The position numbers were made by a program, and so were the translations under genes. The notes beneath the pieces were generated by a model that was not told where the DNA came from, did no database searches, and worked only from the letters and a program-made list of their open reading frames with translations. DNA of 16,219 nucleotides from CAUPWF01 sp964367905 (lineage in GTDB: Bacteria > Bacillota > Clostridia > Lachnospirales > Lachnospiraceae), in NCBI GenBank assembly GCA_964367905.1, contig CAYIZP010000053.1:1-16219 (forward strand), read 5' to 3'. Positions 6,771-13,987 of the stretch are shown one piece after another (the first letter of the stretch is position 1; every line of letters starts with the position of its first letter).

Positions 6771-7118
6771 TTTTGCTTTTGCTGCATCTGCCATAGCTGT
6801 GAATCCAGCTGCGTCATTTACTGCCATTTCAGCAAGCATTTTTCTATTCATATCGATACCTGCTAATTTTAATCCATACATGAATTTGCTGTATGATAAA
6901 CCGTTCATTCTTGCAGCTGCATTGATACGTGCAATCCATAATTGTCTCATTTGACGCTTACGTTGTTTTCTACCTGCATATGAACTTGTCAAAGCTCTCA
7001 TTACTGATTGTTTTGCTACTCTGTATTGCTTAGATCTAGCGCCTCTGTAACCTTTTGCTAATTTCAATACTCTATTATGTCTCTTCTTAGCGTTCATTCC
7101 GCCTTTAATTCTTGCCAT
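6762..7118 (-). CDS. rplT: Ribosomal protein bL20
   Basis: The full-length 118-residue L20 begins MARIKGGMNAKKRH and carries the typical basic N-terminal extension and QLWIARINAAARMNGLSYS core. It binds 23S rRNA early in 50S assembly. In Firmicutes it is also the repressor of its own operon, acting on the leader of the infC-rpmI-rplT mRNA, which is here at about 7898-8085. The start is supported by AGGAGG 8 nt upstream. It is the last protein gene of the operon, 27 nt after rpmI. Confidence 0.98.
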   Translation of the reverse strand: MARIKGGMNAKKRHNRVLKLAKGYRGARSKQYRVAKQSVMRALTSSYAGRKQRKRQMRQLWIARINAAARMNGLSYSKFMYGLKLAGIDMNRKMLAEMAVNDAAGFTAMADAAKAKLA

Positions 7119-7145
7119 CTCTTACATCCTCCTTCTATACCAATC

Positions 7146-7343
7146 TTATAGATATGGTAATACTTTCTTCATATTCTTAACGTTTGATGCGTCAGTAATT
7201 GTTGATTGTCTAAGAGTTCTCTTTCTCTTAGTGGATTTTTTAGTTAAGATATGGCTCTTGTTCGCCTTATTTCTCTTTAATAATCCTGTAGCTGTTTTTT
7301 TGAAACGTTTTGCTGCCGCTCTATTTGTTTTAATTTTTGGCAT
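7146..7343 (-). CDS. rpmI: Ribosomal protein bL35
   Basis: This 65-residue, strongly basic protein with the MPKIKTNRAAAKRFKKT start is bL35 of the large subunit, of standard length for the family. AGGAGG stands 8 nt before the ATG. It lies in the conserved infC-rpmI-rplT order, 33 nt after infC. Confidence 0.98.
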   Translation of the reverse strand: MPKIKTNRAAAKRFKKTATGLLKRNKANKSHILTKKSTKRKRTLRQSTITDASNVKNMKKVLPYL

Positions 7344-7376
7344 CTTCTTATCCTCCTTGAAAATAAATACTTATGT

Positions 7377-7886
7377 TTAACGTTTTTCAGTTAATACCAT
7401 ACTGATACTTCTTCCTTCTAATTTTGATGGTTTCTCCACACTTGCAATATCCTCAAGTGCCTTAGCAAAATCATCCAGAATATGTCTGCTTTGTTGCATA
7501 TGCGCCATTTCACGCCCACGAAATCTAAGTGTAACCTTAACTTTGTTTCCTTTTGATAAAAACTTTCTCGCATTGTTCATCTTTGTATTCAAATCATTCG
7601 AATCAATATTCGGTGATAAACGCACTTCTTTCAATTCCACGACTTTCTGTTTCTTCTTCGCTTCCTTTTCTTTTCTTGATAATTCATAACGATACTTTCC
7701 GTAATCAATTATCTTACAAACAGGCGGTTTGGCTGTCGGCGCAATCTTCACTAAGTCTAATTCAGCTTGCTCAGCTAATTTCATGGCCTCTCCAATAGAT
7801 ACAACTCCTAATTGTTCTCCATTTTCTCCAATCAAACGTACTTCTCTGTCTCTAATTTGTTCGTTAATCATTAAATCGTTAATAAT
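7377..7886 (-). CDS. infC: Translation initiation factor IF-3, AUU start
   Basis: IF-3 binds the 30S subunit, keeps the subunits apart and rejects non-standard start codons. The N-domain holds the NEQIRDREVRLI motif and the C-domain the SPNIDSNDLNTKMNNARKFL and VTLRFRGREMAH motifs. The first ATG is at 7871, but the only good SD (GGAGG, 7893-7897) is 21 nt away from it. In frame and 6 nt after the SD is ATT at 7884-7886, which gives MINDLMINEQIR, the normal N-terminus length of Firmicutes IF-3. AUU initiation is a known infC autoregulation device, so 7886 is chosen (169 residues). A second ATT follows directly and cannot be excluded. It is the first gene of the operon with rpmI and rplT. Confidence 0.95.
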   Translation of the reverse strand: MINDLMINEQIRDREVRLIGENGEQLGVVSIGEAMKLAEQAELDLVKIAPTAKPPVCKIIDYGKYRYELSRKEKEAKKKQKVVELKEVRLSPNIDSNDLNTKMNNARKFLSKGNKVKVTLRFRGREMAHMQQSRHILDDFAKALEDIASVEKPSKLEGRSISMVLTEKR

Positions 7887-7897
7887 TGTGCACCTCC

Positions 7898-8088
7898 ATC
7901 ACATTCATTTCCACCACAAAGTTAGTTATTCCACTTATAACGTAAAAAGTGGACAGCATAAGCCATCCACTATCAATCAAAATATAATCAAATCCGAAGA
8001 TAAGTCATAGTTCTGTAAGATATAAAACCATTAGTCACGCTCTTGTGCTAAGGTGAGAGTGGATACTCTGCTTTCAATTACCTTTAAA
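7898..8088 (-). promoter_or_regulatory. infC operon leader, candidate L20-type regulatory RNA
   Basis: About 190 nt of leader precede infC. In order on the minus strand: hairpin AGAGT-ATCC-ACTCT (8056-8069); a second hairpin with arms TTAGCAC and GTGACTAA with one bulged base (about 8033-8052); then the terminator hairpin (7944-7971). The loop and 3' arm of the first hairpin contain ATCCACT (8058-8064), which is perfectly complementary to AGTGGAT in the 5' arm of the terminator (7965-7971). This offers an antiterminator pairing. L20-controlled attenuation of this operon is known in B. subtilis; that L20 is the ligand here is inferred from context. Confidence 0.7.
7944..7971 (-). terminator. 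Attenuator terminator in the infC leader
   Basis: The minus strand reads AGTGGATGGC-TTAT-GCTGTCCACT, a 10-bp stem with two G-U pairs, followed directly by TTTTT. It lies about 58 nt before the infC start and downstream of the operon's promoter, so it must be conditional. The sequence just after it can form a further CCACTT/AAGTGG hairpin using the terminator's own 3' arm. Confidence 0.8.
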
Positions 8089-8117
8089 ACTTTATCATAG
8101 CTTTCTCATTTTGTCAA
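8089..8117 (-). promoter_or_regulatory. Promoter of the infC-rpmI-rplT operon
   Basis: A consensus TTGACA -35 box (8112-8117) and TAAAGT -10 box (8089-8094) are separated by 17 nt on the minus strand. The -35 starts 4 nt beyond the glnS stop codon, so the operon is transcribed separately from glnS. Confidence 0.8.
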
Positions 8118-8120
8118 GCA

Positions 8121-9794
8121 TTATTTTGGCATCTTAAAAGAACTTTTCAACGAAACAATTCTATTAAACACCAATGCATCTAGTTTTGAGTCTTTAGCAT
8201 CAATACAATAGAAACCATTTCGAACAAATTGGTAGCTATCATATGCTTTCGCCCCTTCAAAACTTGGTTCTAGATAGAAGTCATTTCTTACTTCAATGGA
8301 GTTCGGATTTAGGTTCAGACTTCCATCTTCATTATAAACCCCTTTCTCCTCATCGATTAAATTCTCGTACAAACGAACTTCAGCCTGAATTGCATATGGT
8401 GCTGGAACCCAGTGAATTGTCCCCTTTACTTTACGACCTGTGAATCCACTCCCACTCTTCGTCTCTGAATCATAAGTACAGTAAACTGTTGTCACTTTAC
8501 CATTTTCATCCGCTTCATATCTCTCACATTTCAAGAAGTAAGCATGCATGAAACGTACTTCATTTCCAGGGAACAAACGAAAATACTTCTTAGGTGGCTC
8601 AATCATGAAGTCTTCTCTATCGATGTATAGCTCTCTACAAAATGGAACTTTTCTGCTTCCTAATTCCGGATTCTCAGAGTTATTTACTACATCCACATAC
8701 TCAACTTCACCTTCTGGATAATTCTCAATGATTACCTTGATTGGATCCATCACTGTCATCATACGTGGTACCTTTAACTTCAAATCTTCACGGATACAAT
8801 ATTCCAACATCGCATAGTCTACAGAGCTATTGCTCTTAGAAACTCCACAAAGTTCTACGAACATTCTGAGTGATGACGGAGTAAATCCTCTTCTTCTAAG
8901 AGCCGCAATAGATACCAAGCGTGGATCATCCCAACCATCCACCACTCCATCTTCTACCAATTTCTTAATATAACGTTTCCCTGTAACAACATTCGTAAGA
9001 TACAACTTAGCAAATTCAATCTGTCTTGGTGGATATTCGAATTCACATTCCTTTACAACCCAATCATACAATGGACGGTGATCTTCAAACTCTAATGTAC
9101 AGATTGAATGAGTGATTTTTTCCACTGCATCCTCTATCGGATGTGCAAAATCATACATTGGATAGATGCACCATTTATCTCCAGTATTGTGATGTGTCAT
9201 GCGTGCAACACGATAGATAATTGGATCTCTCATATTGATATTTGGCGACTCCATATCAATCTTCGCTCTCAAAACCAATGAACCATCTTCCCATTTCCCC
9301 TCCTTCATCTCCTCAAAGAGACGTAGATTTTCTTCCACATTTCTATCTCTATAGGGACTATTCTTTCCTGGTTCTTTAAGAGTTCCACGGTATGCTCTCA
9401 TCTCCTCAGAATTCAATTCACAGACAAAAGCCTTTCCCTTTTTGATTAACTTCACTGCACATTCATACATTACATCGAAGTAATCCGATGCAAAAAACAA
9501 GTTTTCTTTCCAGTCCGCTCCCAGCCAGCGAACGTCAGCCAAGATAGACTCTACAAATTCTGTCTTTTCTTTCGTCGGGTTGGTATCGTCAAAACGCATA
9601 TGAAAATCTCCCTGATATTGCTCTGCCAATCCATGATTCAATAGAATTGATTTCGCATGTCCTATATGAAGATAACCATTTGGCTCTGGTGGAAAACGTG
9701 TGCAGACTCTTTGATACACTCCATCTGCCAAATCCTTATCAATCTCTTGCTCAATAAAATTTCTAGATATTACTTCTTTTGATTGTTCTTCCAT
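8121..9794 (-). CDS. glnS: Glutaminyl-tRNA synthetase
   Basis: This class I synthetase charges tRNA-Gln directly. The 557-residue protein closely follows E. coli GlnRS: PPEPNGYLHIGHAKS (35-49, HIGH at 43-46), RFDDTNP (67-73), REYRGTL-like AYRGTL (134-139), GKNSPYRDR (143-151), IYPMYDFAHPIEDA (210-223), WDDPR (288-292) and a C-terminal anticodon-binding beta-barrel region. The KMSKS loop is VTGKR (270-274) where E. coli has MSKR. A TTG at 9809 extends the frame but lies on the SD; ATG at 9794 is 6 nt past AGGAGA and is chosen. Many Firmicutes lack GlnRS and use GatCAB instead, so this gene probably entered the lineage by transfer. No clear promoter is seen for it in the AT-rich divergent region. 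Confidence 0.97.
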   Translation of the reverse strand: MEEQSKEVISRNFIEQEIDKDLADGVYQRVCTRFPPEPNGYLHIGHAKSILLNHGLAEQYQGDFHMRFDDTNPTKEKTEFVESILADVRWLGADWKENLFFASDYFDVMYECAVKLIKKGKAFVCELNSEEMRAYRGTLKEPGKNSPYRDRNVEENLRLFEEMKEGKWEDGSLVLRAKIDMESPNINMRDPIIYRVARMTHHNTGDKWCIYPMYDFAHPIEDAVEKITHSICTLEFEDHRPLYDWVVKECEFEYPPRQIEFAKLYLTNVVTGKRYIKKLVEDGVVDGWDDPRLVSIAALRRRGFTPSSLRMFVELCGVSKSNSSVDYAMLEYCIREDLKLKVPRMMTVMDPIKVIIENYPEGEVEYVDVVNNSENPELGSRKVPFCRELYIDREDFMIEPPKKYFRLFPGNEVRFMHAYFLKCERYEADENGKVTTVYCTYDSETKSGSGFTGRKVKGTIHWVPAPYAIQAEVRLYENLIDEEKGVYNEDGSLNLNPNSIEVRNDFYLEPSFEGAKAYDSYQFVRNGFYCIDAKDSKLDALVFNRIVSLKSSFKMPK

Positions 9795-9833
9795 TCTCAT
9801 TCTCCTCAATGTAAAGTTTATATTTATTTATTA

Positions 9834-9862
9834 TTGACATTTTCTACCCCATGATGTATATT
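9834..9862 (+). promoter_or_regulatory. Promoter of tRNA-Thr
   Basis: TTGACA (9834-9839) and TATATT (9857-9862) are separated by 17 nt, a near-consensus plus-strand promoter. Transcription should start about 20 nt before the tRNA. The short leader holds a small hairpin TGCAA-ATCAA-TTGCA (9871-9885). Confidence 0.85.
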
Positions 9863-9888
9863 AATATCGTTGCAAATCAATTGCACAG

Positions 9889-9961
9889 GCTGCTATGGCG
9901 CAGTAGGTAGCGCGTCACCTTGGTAAGGTGGAGGCCACGGGTTCGATCCCCGTTAGTAGCT
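9889..9961 (+). tRNA. tRNA-Thr (anticodon GGT)
   Basis: This 73-nt tRNA has acceptor stem GCTGCTA/TAGTAGC with discriminator T at 9961, D-arm GCGCAGTAGGTAGCGC, anticodon stem TCACC/GGTGG (with one non-Watson-Crick end pair) and loop TTGGTAA giving anticodon GGT, and T-arm ACGGGTTCGATCCCCGT. CCA is not encoded. It is the only plus-strand gene in the window, with its own promoter and terminator. Confidence 0.96.
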
Positions 9962-9969
9962 TAAAAACG

Positions 9970-10003
9970 AGTGTTATGTCTCTGGACATACACTTATTTT
10001 TTT
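9970..10003 (+). terminator. Bidirectional terminator between tRNA-Thr and sigH
   Basis: The stem AGTG(T)TATGTC/GACATACACT (10 bp with one bulged T, loop TCTG) is followed on the plus strand by TATTTTTTTT and on the minus strand by CGTTTTT. It lies 8 nt past tRNA-Thr and its right arm reaches the first base of the sigH stop codon, so it can end both converging transcripts. Confidence 0.85.
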
Positions 10004-10593
10004 GCAATTTTACTAGCCTTTTGCTTAATTCTCTGCAACGCATTATCAATCGCCTTATCATTCTTATCCAACATTCTTGCTATAGTCTTATAATCATTCC
10101 CTGCAATATACAGATACAACACTTGACGTTCTAGCTGGCTCAATTCTTTATCAATTTCATCTAAGATATTTTTTTTACTCTGCTCTCCTACATACAAATC
10201 TTCTGGATTCTGTAACATCTTAGGCGTTACCCCCAAGGTATACTCTACTCGCTCGAGTGCCGTGGATTCCAATGGTACATAGGAGTTAAGCGGACTATGT
10301 TTCTTCCGTTTTGCTGCCTCTATCGCCGAATAAATCTGGCGTGAAATACATAGATTAGCAAAACTCTGAAAGGATGCCCCTGCTTCTTCTTTATAATTCT
10401 GAATAGCTTTAAACAAACCAATCATTCCTTCTTGAATCAGGTCATCACTATCTCCCCCAAGCAAGAACATCTCTTTCGCCTTATATTTTGCGACATTTTT
10501 ATATTTTTCCATGATATAATCAACAATCTCTTGTTCACCTCCACGAAGCATGACAATCAATTGCTCGTCCGTGAAATCTTTATATTCTTTCAT
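9994..10593 (-). CDS. sigH: RNA polymerase sigma-H-like factor
   Basis: This 199-residue sigma-70-family factor matches B. subtilis SigH in motifs: region 2 with DLIQEGMIGLFKAIQNY (51-67) and FANLCISRQIYSAI (78-91), then KHSPLNSYVPLE (98-109), and region 4 with LSQLERQVLYLYIAG (151-165) and KAIDNALQRIKQK (180-192). In B. subtilis SigH directs transition-phase and early sporulation genes. The position downstream of cysE-cysS-mrnC-rlmB is the same as in B. subtilis, which supports the orthology. A TTG at 10617 extends the frame; ATG at 10593 follows AGGAG by 11 nt and is chosen. The rae1 (yacP) gene usually between rlmB and sigH in Bacillus is absent. Sporulation cannot be judged from this window. 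Confidence 0.9.
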   Translation of the reverse strand: MKEYKDFTDEQLIVMLRGGEQEIVDYIMEKYKNVAKYKAKEMFLLGGDSDDLIQEGMIGLFKAIQNYKEEAGASFQSFANLCISRQIYSAIEAAKRKKHSPLNSYVPLESTALERVEYTLGVTPKMLQNPEDLYVGEQSKKNILDEIDKELSQLERQVLYLYIAGNDYKTIARMLDKNDKAIDNALQRIKQKASKIAKK

Positions 10594-10632
10594 AAATCTC
10601 ACTTCTCCTTTAATCAAGACTATGACAGTAAC

Positions 10633-11397
10633 CTATGACAATCGTTGACGTACCACCTCATATGCTAGCACTCCAGTCGCAACCGAAGCGTTCAATGAGT
10701 CAATATCGCCTTTCATTGGAATCGTAGCAACATAATCGCATTTTTCTTTTACCAAGCGACCAACTCCATTTCCTTCATTTCCAATCACTACTCCGATAGA
10801 CCCTTTCAGATTCAGACGATACATAACCTCACCGTCCATATCCGCACACACGAACCACATTCCTCGCTCTTTCAATTCCTCAATAGTCTTAGCAATATTG
10901 GTCACCTTAGCAACCGGTGTATAATTCAAAGCCCCTGCGGAAGTCTTTGCCACCGTAGCGGTCAATCCAACCGCTCTTCTCTTCGGTATGATAACTCCAT
11001 GTGCACCCGCCAAATTCGCTGTACGAATAATCGCACCCAGATTATGTGGATCCTCAATTTCATCCAACAAAATAAAGAATGGATCCTCTCCTTTATCTTG
11101 CGCCAATTGGAACATATCCTCAATGGTAGCATACTCATATGCCGCTGCAAATGCTACCACACCTTGATGATTTCCTGTTTCTGATAATTGTTGAAGACGT
11201 TCCTTAGCGACAAAATTTATTATAGTATCAACCTTTCGTGCTTCTCTCACAATCGTCTGAATTGGACCATCTTGGCATCCATCCAATACGAATAGTTTGT
11301 CAATCGGCTTTCCTGAACGAAACGCTTCGATAACTGCGTTTCTCCCTTCAATTACCAATGGGTTTTCTTGCTTTGATTTATTATTTTCTTGATTCAT
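10633..11397 (-). CDS. rlmB: SpoU/TrmH-family 23S rRNA 2'-O-ribose methyltransferase
   Basis: The 254-residue protein is an RlmB-type (yacO) SPOUT methyltransferase, expected to modify the 23S rRNA G2251 region with S-adenosylmethionine. An N-terminal L7Ae-like substrate-binding domain (IEGRNAVIEAFRSG, 16-29) precedes the three SPOUT motifs: HNLGAIIRTA (118-127), IGNEGNGV (205-212) and SLNASVA (234-240), which form the trefoil-knot cofactor site. The frame runs upstream to 11493, but that part lies in mrnC and has no SD; ATG at 11397 follows AAGGA and is chosen. It overlaps mrnC by 17 nt, so the two are coupled. The exact target could differ in Firmicutes. Confidence 0.93.
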   Translation of the reverse strand: MNQENNKSKQENPLVIEGRNAVIEAFRSGKPIDKLFVLDGCQDGPIQTIVREARKVDTIINFVAKERLQQLSETGNHQGVVAFAAAYEYATIEDMFQLAQDKGEDPFFILLDEIEDPHNLGAIIRTANLAGAHGVIIPKRRAVGLTATVAKTSAGALNYTPVAKVTNIAKTIEELKERGMWFVCADMDGEVMYRLNLKGSIGVVIGNEGNGVGRLVKEKCDYVATIPMKGDIDSLNASVATGVLAYEVVRQRLS

Positions 11398-11860
11398 CTG
11401 TTTTTCCTTCCATACTATCCATACCAATCTTAACCAAATCCACCATTCGTTTGTATTGCTTTTGCAAATACAAATACCCAAGTAAGGACTCAAATCCCGT
11501 AGCCCTTCTATAATCGGTCAGCGACTGATTTTTTGCTGGAGAAACCGTCTTCGTGTTTCTGCCCCGACGATATACTTTTAACTCCTCTTCAGTCAATACC
11601 TCTTGTATTTTACGCATTATCTGAGATTGTGCCGATGCCTGAACAAAAGAACTGGTTTGCTGATGTAGTTTCTGTACCTGCTTATTTCCCTCTCCTACAA
11701 CGATGGTTTTGATAATCATATCAAATACACAATCGCCGATATACGCCAAAGTAAGGGGTGAATATTCTTGTACATCCATCTCATTAACTTCAAACACTTC
11801 TCTTACATAGGAATCCAATTCCATCGTAATCTCTCTTGCATTGGTTATGCCTTTTTCCAT
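11381..11860 (-). CDS. mrnC: Mini-ribonuclease III
   Basis: This 159-residue protein is a catalytic RNase III domain without the double-stranded-RNA-binding domain. In B. subtilis it matures 23S rRNA ends. LAYIGDCVFD (38-47, Asp43) and TGFESLLGYLY (121-131, Glu124) hold the metal-binding acidic residues, and SAQSQ (76-80) and RRGRNTKT (98-105) are typical of the family. The start at 11860 overlaps the cysS end by 16 nt and follows AAGGTG at a good distance. The gene lies between cysS and rlmB as in B. subtilis. Confidence 0.95.
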   Translation of the reverse strand: MEKGITNAREITMELDSYVREVFEVNEMDVQEYSPLTLAYIGDCVFDMIIKTIVVGEGNKQVQKLHQQTSSFVQASAQSQIMRKIQEVLTEEELKVYRRGRNTKTVSPAKNQSLTDYRRATGFESLLGYLYLQKQYKRMVDLVKIGMDSMEGKTDESRK

Positions 11861-13251
11861 TTCACACCTTCTCTAGTATCTTCAAGAACAATTCCCATAT
11901 CTAACAATTGTCCACGAATCTCATCTGCTCTTTGGAAATCTTTATTCTTTCTCGCTTCTTGTCGTGCTGCAATCAAAGCTTCCACTTCTTCTGCAAGATT
12001 TTCCTTTTCTTTTACCACGATGATTCCCAAGATGTCGGTTAGTTTCACAATCATCTCATATAGATAGGTCAAATAAGCTTTTGAACTTTCCGCATTCGCT
12101 GTTGTATTTGCGAATTTCACCAATTCAAACACACTAGAAATAGCATCCGCAGTATTAAAATCATCTTCCATAGCTTCTTCGTATTCACGTACATATTGCT
12201 CAATCGTACTTCCTGCCGTTTTTTCATCTTCCGACATTTCATCTGTCGTTACATTTGCCAACAGATGACCTAAATTCTCAACTGCTGTAATAATTCGATC
12301 CAAACCATTAGACGACGCTTCCATCAATTCTGCACTGAAGTTCAATGGACTTCTATAATGTGCACTCAACATAAAAAACCTAAGCACTTGTAGGTCATAT
12401 TTTTCACTAATTTCTCTTACAGTGAAAAAATTTCCAAGAGATTTTGACATCTTTTTATTGTCAATATTTAAAAAGGCATTGTGCATCCAATATTTGGAGA
12501 ACTCTACTCCGTTTGCAGCCTCGCTTTGTGCCACCTCATTCTCGTGATGTGGGAACACTAAATCCTCTCCACCTGCATGAATATCAATTCGATCTCCTAG
12601 ATATCTCTTTGACATCACCGAACATTCAATATGCCAACCAGGACGCCCTTCTCCCCAAGGAGACTCCCATGCGGGTTCTCCCTCTTTCTTAGGCTTCCAT
12701 AGAACGAAGTCCAATGGATCTTCCTTTTCGTCTTGTCCCGATACCAAAAGCGAACGATTTCCGCTTCTCAGATCATCCAAATTCTTATGTGATAGCTTGC
12801 CATAATCTTTAAAACCTCTCGTTCTAAAATACACCGTACCATTCTTTTGATAGGCATACCCGTCTTCAATCAACTTGCTAATCATATCAATCATTCCGTC
12901 AATTTCTTCTGTTGCAAGCGGATGCTTCGTTGCTTCCTTCACATTCATCGCTTCCATGTCTTTCTTACATTCTTCGATGTATCGCTGAGAAACCACCTGC
13001 GAATCCACGCCCTCTTCCATCGCCTTCTTGATAATCTTGTCATCTACATCTGTGAAATTCGATACATAATTCACATCATATCCCTTATATTCAAAATATC
13101 TGCGCACGGTATCAAACACAATCATCGGACGTGCATTTCCAATGTGAATATAGTTGTATACCGTCGGTCCACACACATACATCTTCACCTTGTTTTCTTC
13201 TACTGGTACAAATTCTTCTTTTGATTTTGATAATGTATTATATAATTTCAT
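11845..13251 (-). CDS. cysS: Cysteinyl-tRNA synthetase
   Basis: This class I synthetase charges tRNA-Cys. The 468-residue protein has VCGPTVYNYIHIGNARP (26-42, HIGN version of HIGH), the KMSKS motif at 267-271, and the four zinc ligands expected from the E. coli enzyme: Cys27, Cys210 (WHIECS), His235 and Glu239 (HHENE). The C-terminal part has the usual helical anticodon region. The frame runs to 13290, but ATG at 13251 has GGGAG 6 nt upstream and is chosen. It overlaps the cysE end by 14 nt, a coupling seen in many Firmicutes that ties cysteine supply to its charging. Confidence 0.98.
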   Translation of the reverse strand: MKLYNTLSKSKEEFVPVEENKVKMYVCGPTVYNYIHIGNARPMIVFDTVRRYFEYKGYDVNYVSNFTDVDDKIIKKAMEEGVDSQVVSQRYIEECKKDMEAMNVKEATKHPLATEEIDGMIDMISKLIEDGYAYQKNGTVYFRTRGFKDYGKLSHKNLDDLRSGNRSLLVSGQDEKEDPLDFVLWKPKKEGEPAWESPWGEGRPGWHIECSVMSKRYLGDRIDIHAGGEDLVFPHHENEVAQSEAANGVEFSKYWMHNAFLNIDNKKMSKSLGNFFTVREISEKYDLQVLRFFMLSAHYRSPLNFSAELMEASSNGLDRIITAVENLGHLLANVTTDEMSEDEKTAGSTIEQYVREYEEAMEDDFNTADAISSVFELVKFANTTANAESSKAYLTYLYEMIVKLTDILGIIVVKEKENLAEEVEALIAARQEARKNKDFQRADEIRGQLLDMGIVLEDTREGVKWKKA

Positions 13252-13948
13252 ACTTCTCTCCCTGCTCTTCGTCTTCATTTCTATCTTCATGCTTTATACA
13301 ACGCATCTGTTTTTCTAGAGACGCGATTTTCTGCTTCAGCCTCTCATTATCGCTATGCAATGCCCGTAGGTCATTGAGTACTGGGTCGGGCAAATGTACT
13401 TGATCCATCTCTTCTCGTGGCACCTTCTGATCACCACGCTTTACAATTCGTCCCGGAACACCCACCACCGTACAATTTGGCGGCACCTCTGCAATCACTA
13501 CAGAACCTGCTCCGATCTTAGAATTTTTCCCAACAGTAAACGACCCAATAATCTTCGCCCCTGCACTCACCATAACATTGTCTTCTAGTGTAGGATGTCT
13601 CTTTCCGATTTCTTTTCCAGTTCCACCAAGTGTAACACCCTGATACAAGGTAATATTATTTCCCAAAATAGCTGTTTCACCTATGATTACACCACTTCCG
13701 TGATCAATAAACAGACCTCTTCCAATCGTAGCTCCCGGATGAATTTCTATCCCTGTCTTTCGAACCGCTCTCTGCGACACCCATCGCGCCCAGAAGAAGT
13801 GACGATTCTTATATAGATTATGCGCAATTCTGTAATACAACATGGCCTTGAAACTAGGATATAACCATACCTCCATATTCGTCTTAATGGCTGGATCCCT
13901 CTCTCGTACTACCTTTATTTCTTCTTTTACATATGCAATAAATCCCAT
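13238..13948 (-). CDS. cysE: Serine O-acetyltransferase
   Basis: This enzyme makes O-acetylserine from serine and acetyl-CoA, the committed step of cysteine synthesis. The 236-residue protein has the short N-terminal helical domain of the Firmicutes type, then a left-handed beta-helix of hexapeptide repeats (about 66-170) with the catalytic FIDHGSGVIIGE (80-91; Asp82, His83) and KRHPTLED (116-123; His118). Residues 190-236 add a charged, probably coiled-coil tail not needed in the core enzyme. AGGGGG lies about 7 nt before the ATG. The upstream gap of 39 nt leaves no room for a T-box, so it is probably expressed as part of the ispF-to-sigH run. Confidence 0.96.
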   Translation of the reverse strand: MGFIAYVKEEIKVVRERDPAIKTNMEVWLYPSFKAMLYYRIAHNLYKNRHFFWARWVSQRAVRKTGIEIHPGATIGRGLFIDHGSGVIIGETAILGNNITLYQGVTLGGTGKEIGKRHPTLEDNVMVSAGAKIIGSFTVGKNSKIGAGSVVIAEVPPNCTVVGVPGRIVKRGDQKVPREEMDQVHLPDPVLNDLRALHSDNERLKQKIASLEKQMRCIKHEDRNEDEEQGEKYEII

Positions 13949-13987
13949 TTGCTTGCCCCCTTGATAAAAAGGTTCTTTCTCTCTATT

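Noticed and set aside
11398..11493. N-terminal extension of the rlmB frame
   Set aside because: It lies inside mrnC in another frame, has no SD, and does not resemble the family N-terminus. The ATG at 11397 fits.
13252..13290. N-terminal extension of the cysS frame
   Set aside because: It overlaps the cysE C-terminus, and the family N-terminus MKLYNTLS begins at 13251 after GGGAG.
13949..13987. Cys T-box leader upstream of cysE-cysS
   Set aside because: Only 39 nt separate GNAT and cysE, far too short for a T-box, and no T-box sequence is seen before the run.
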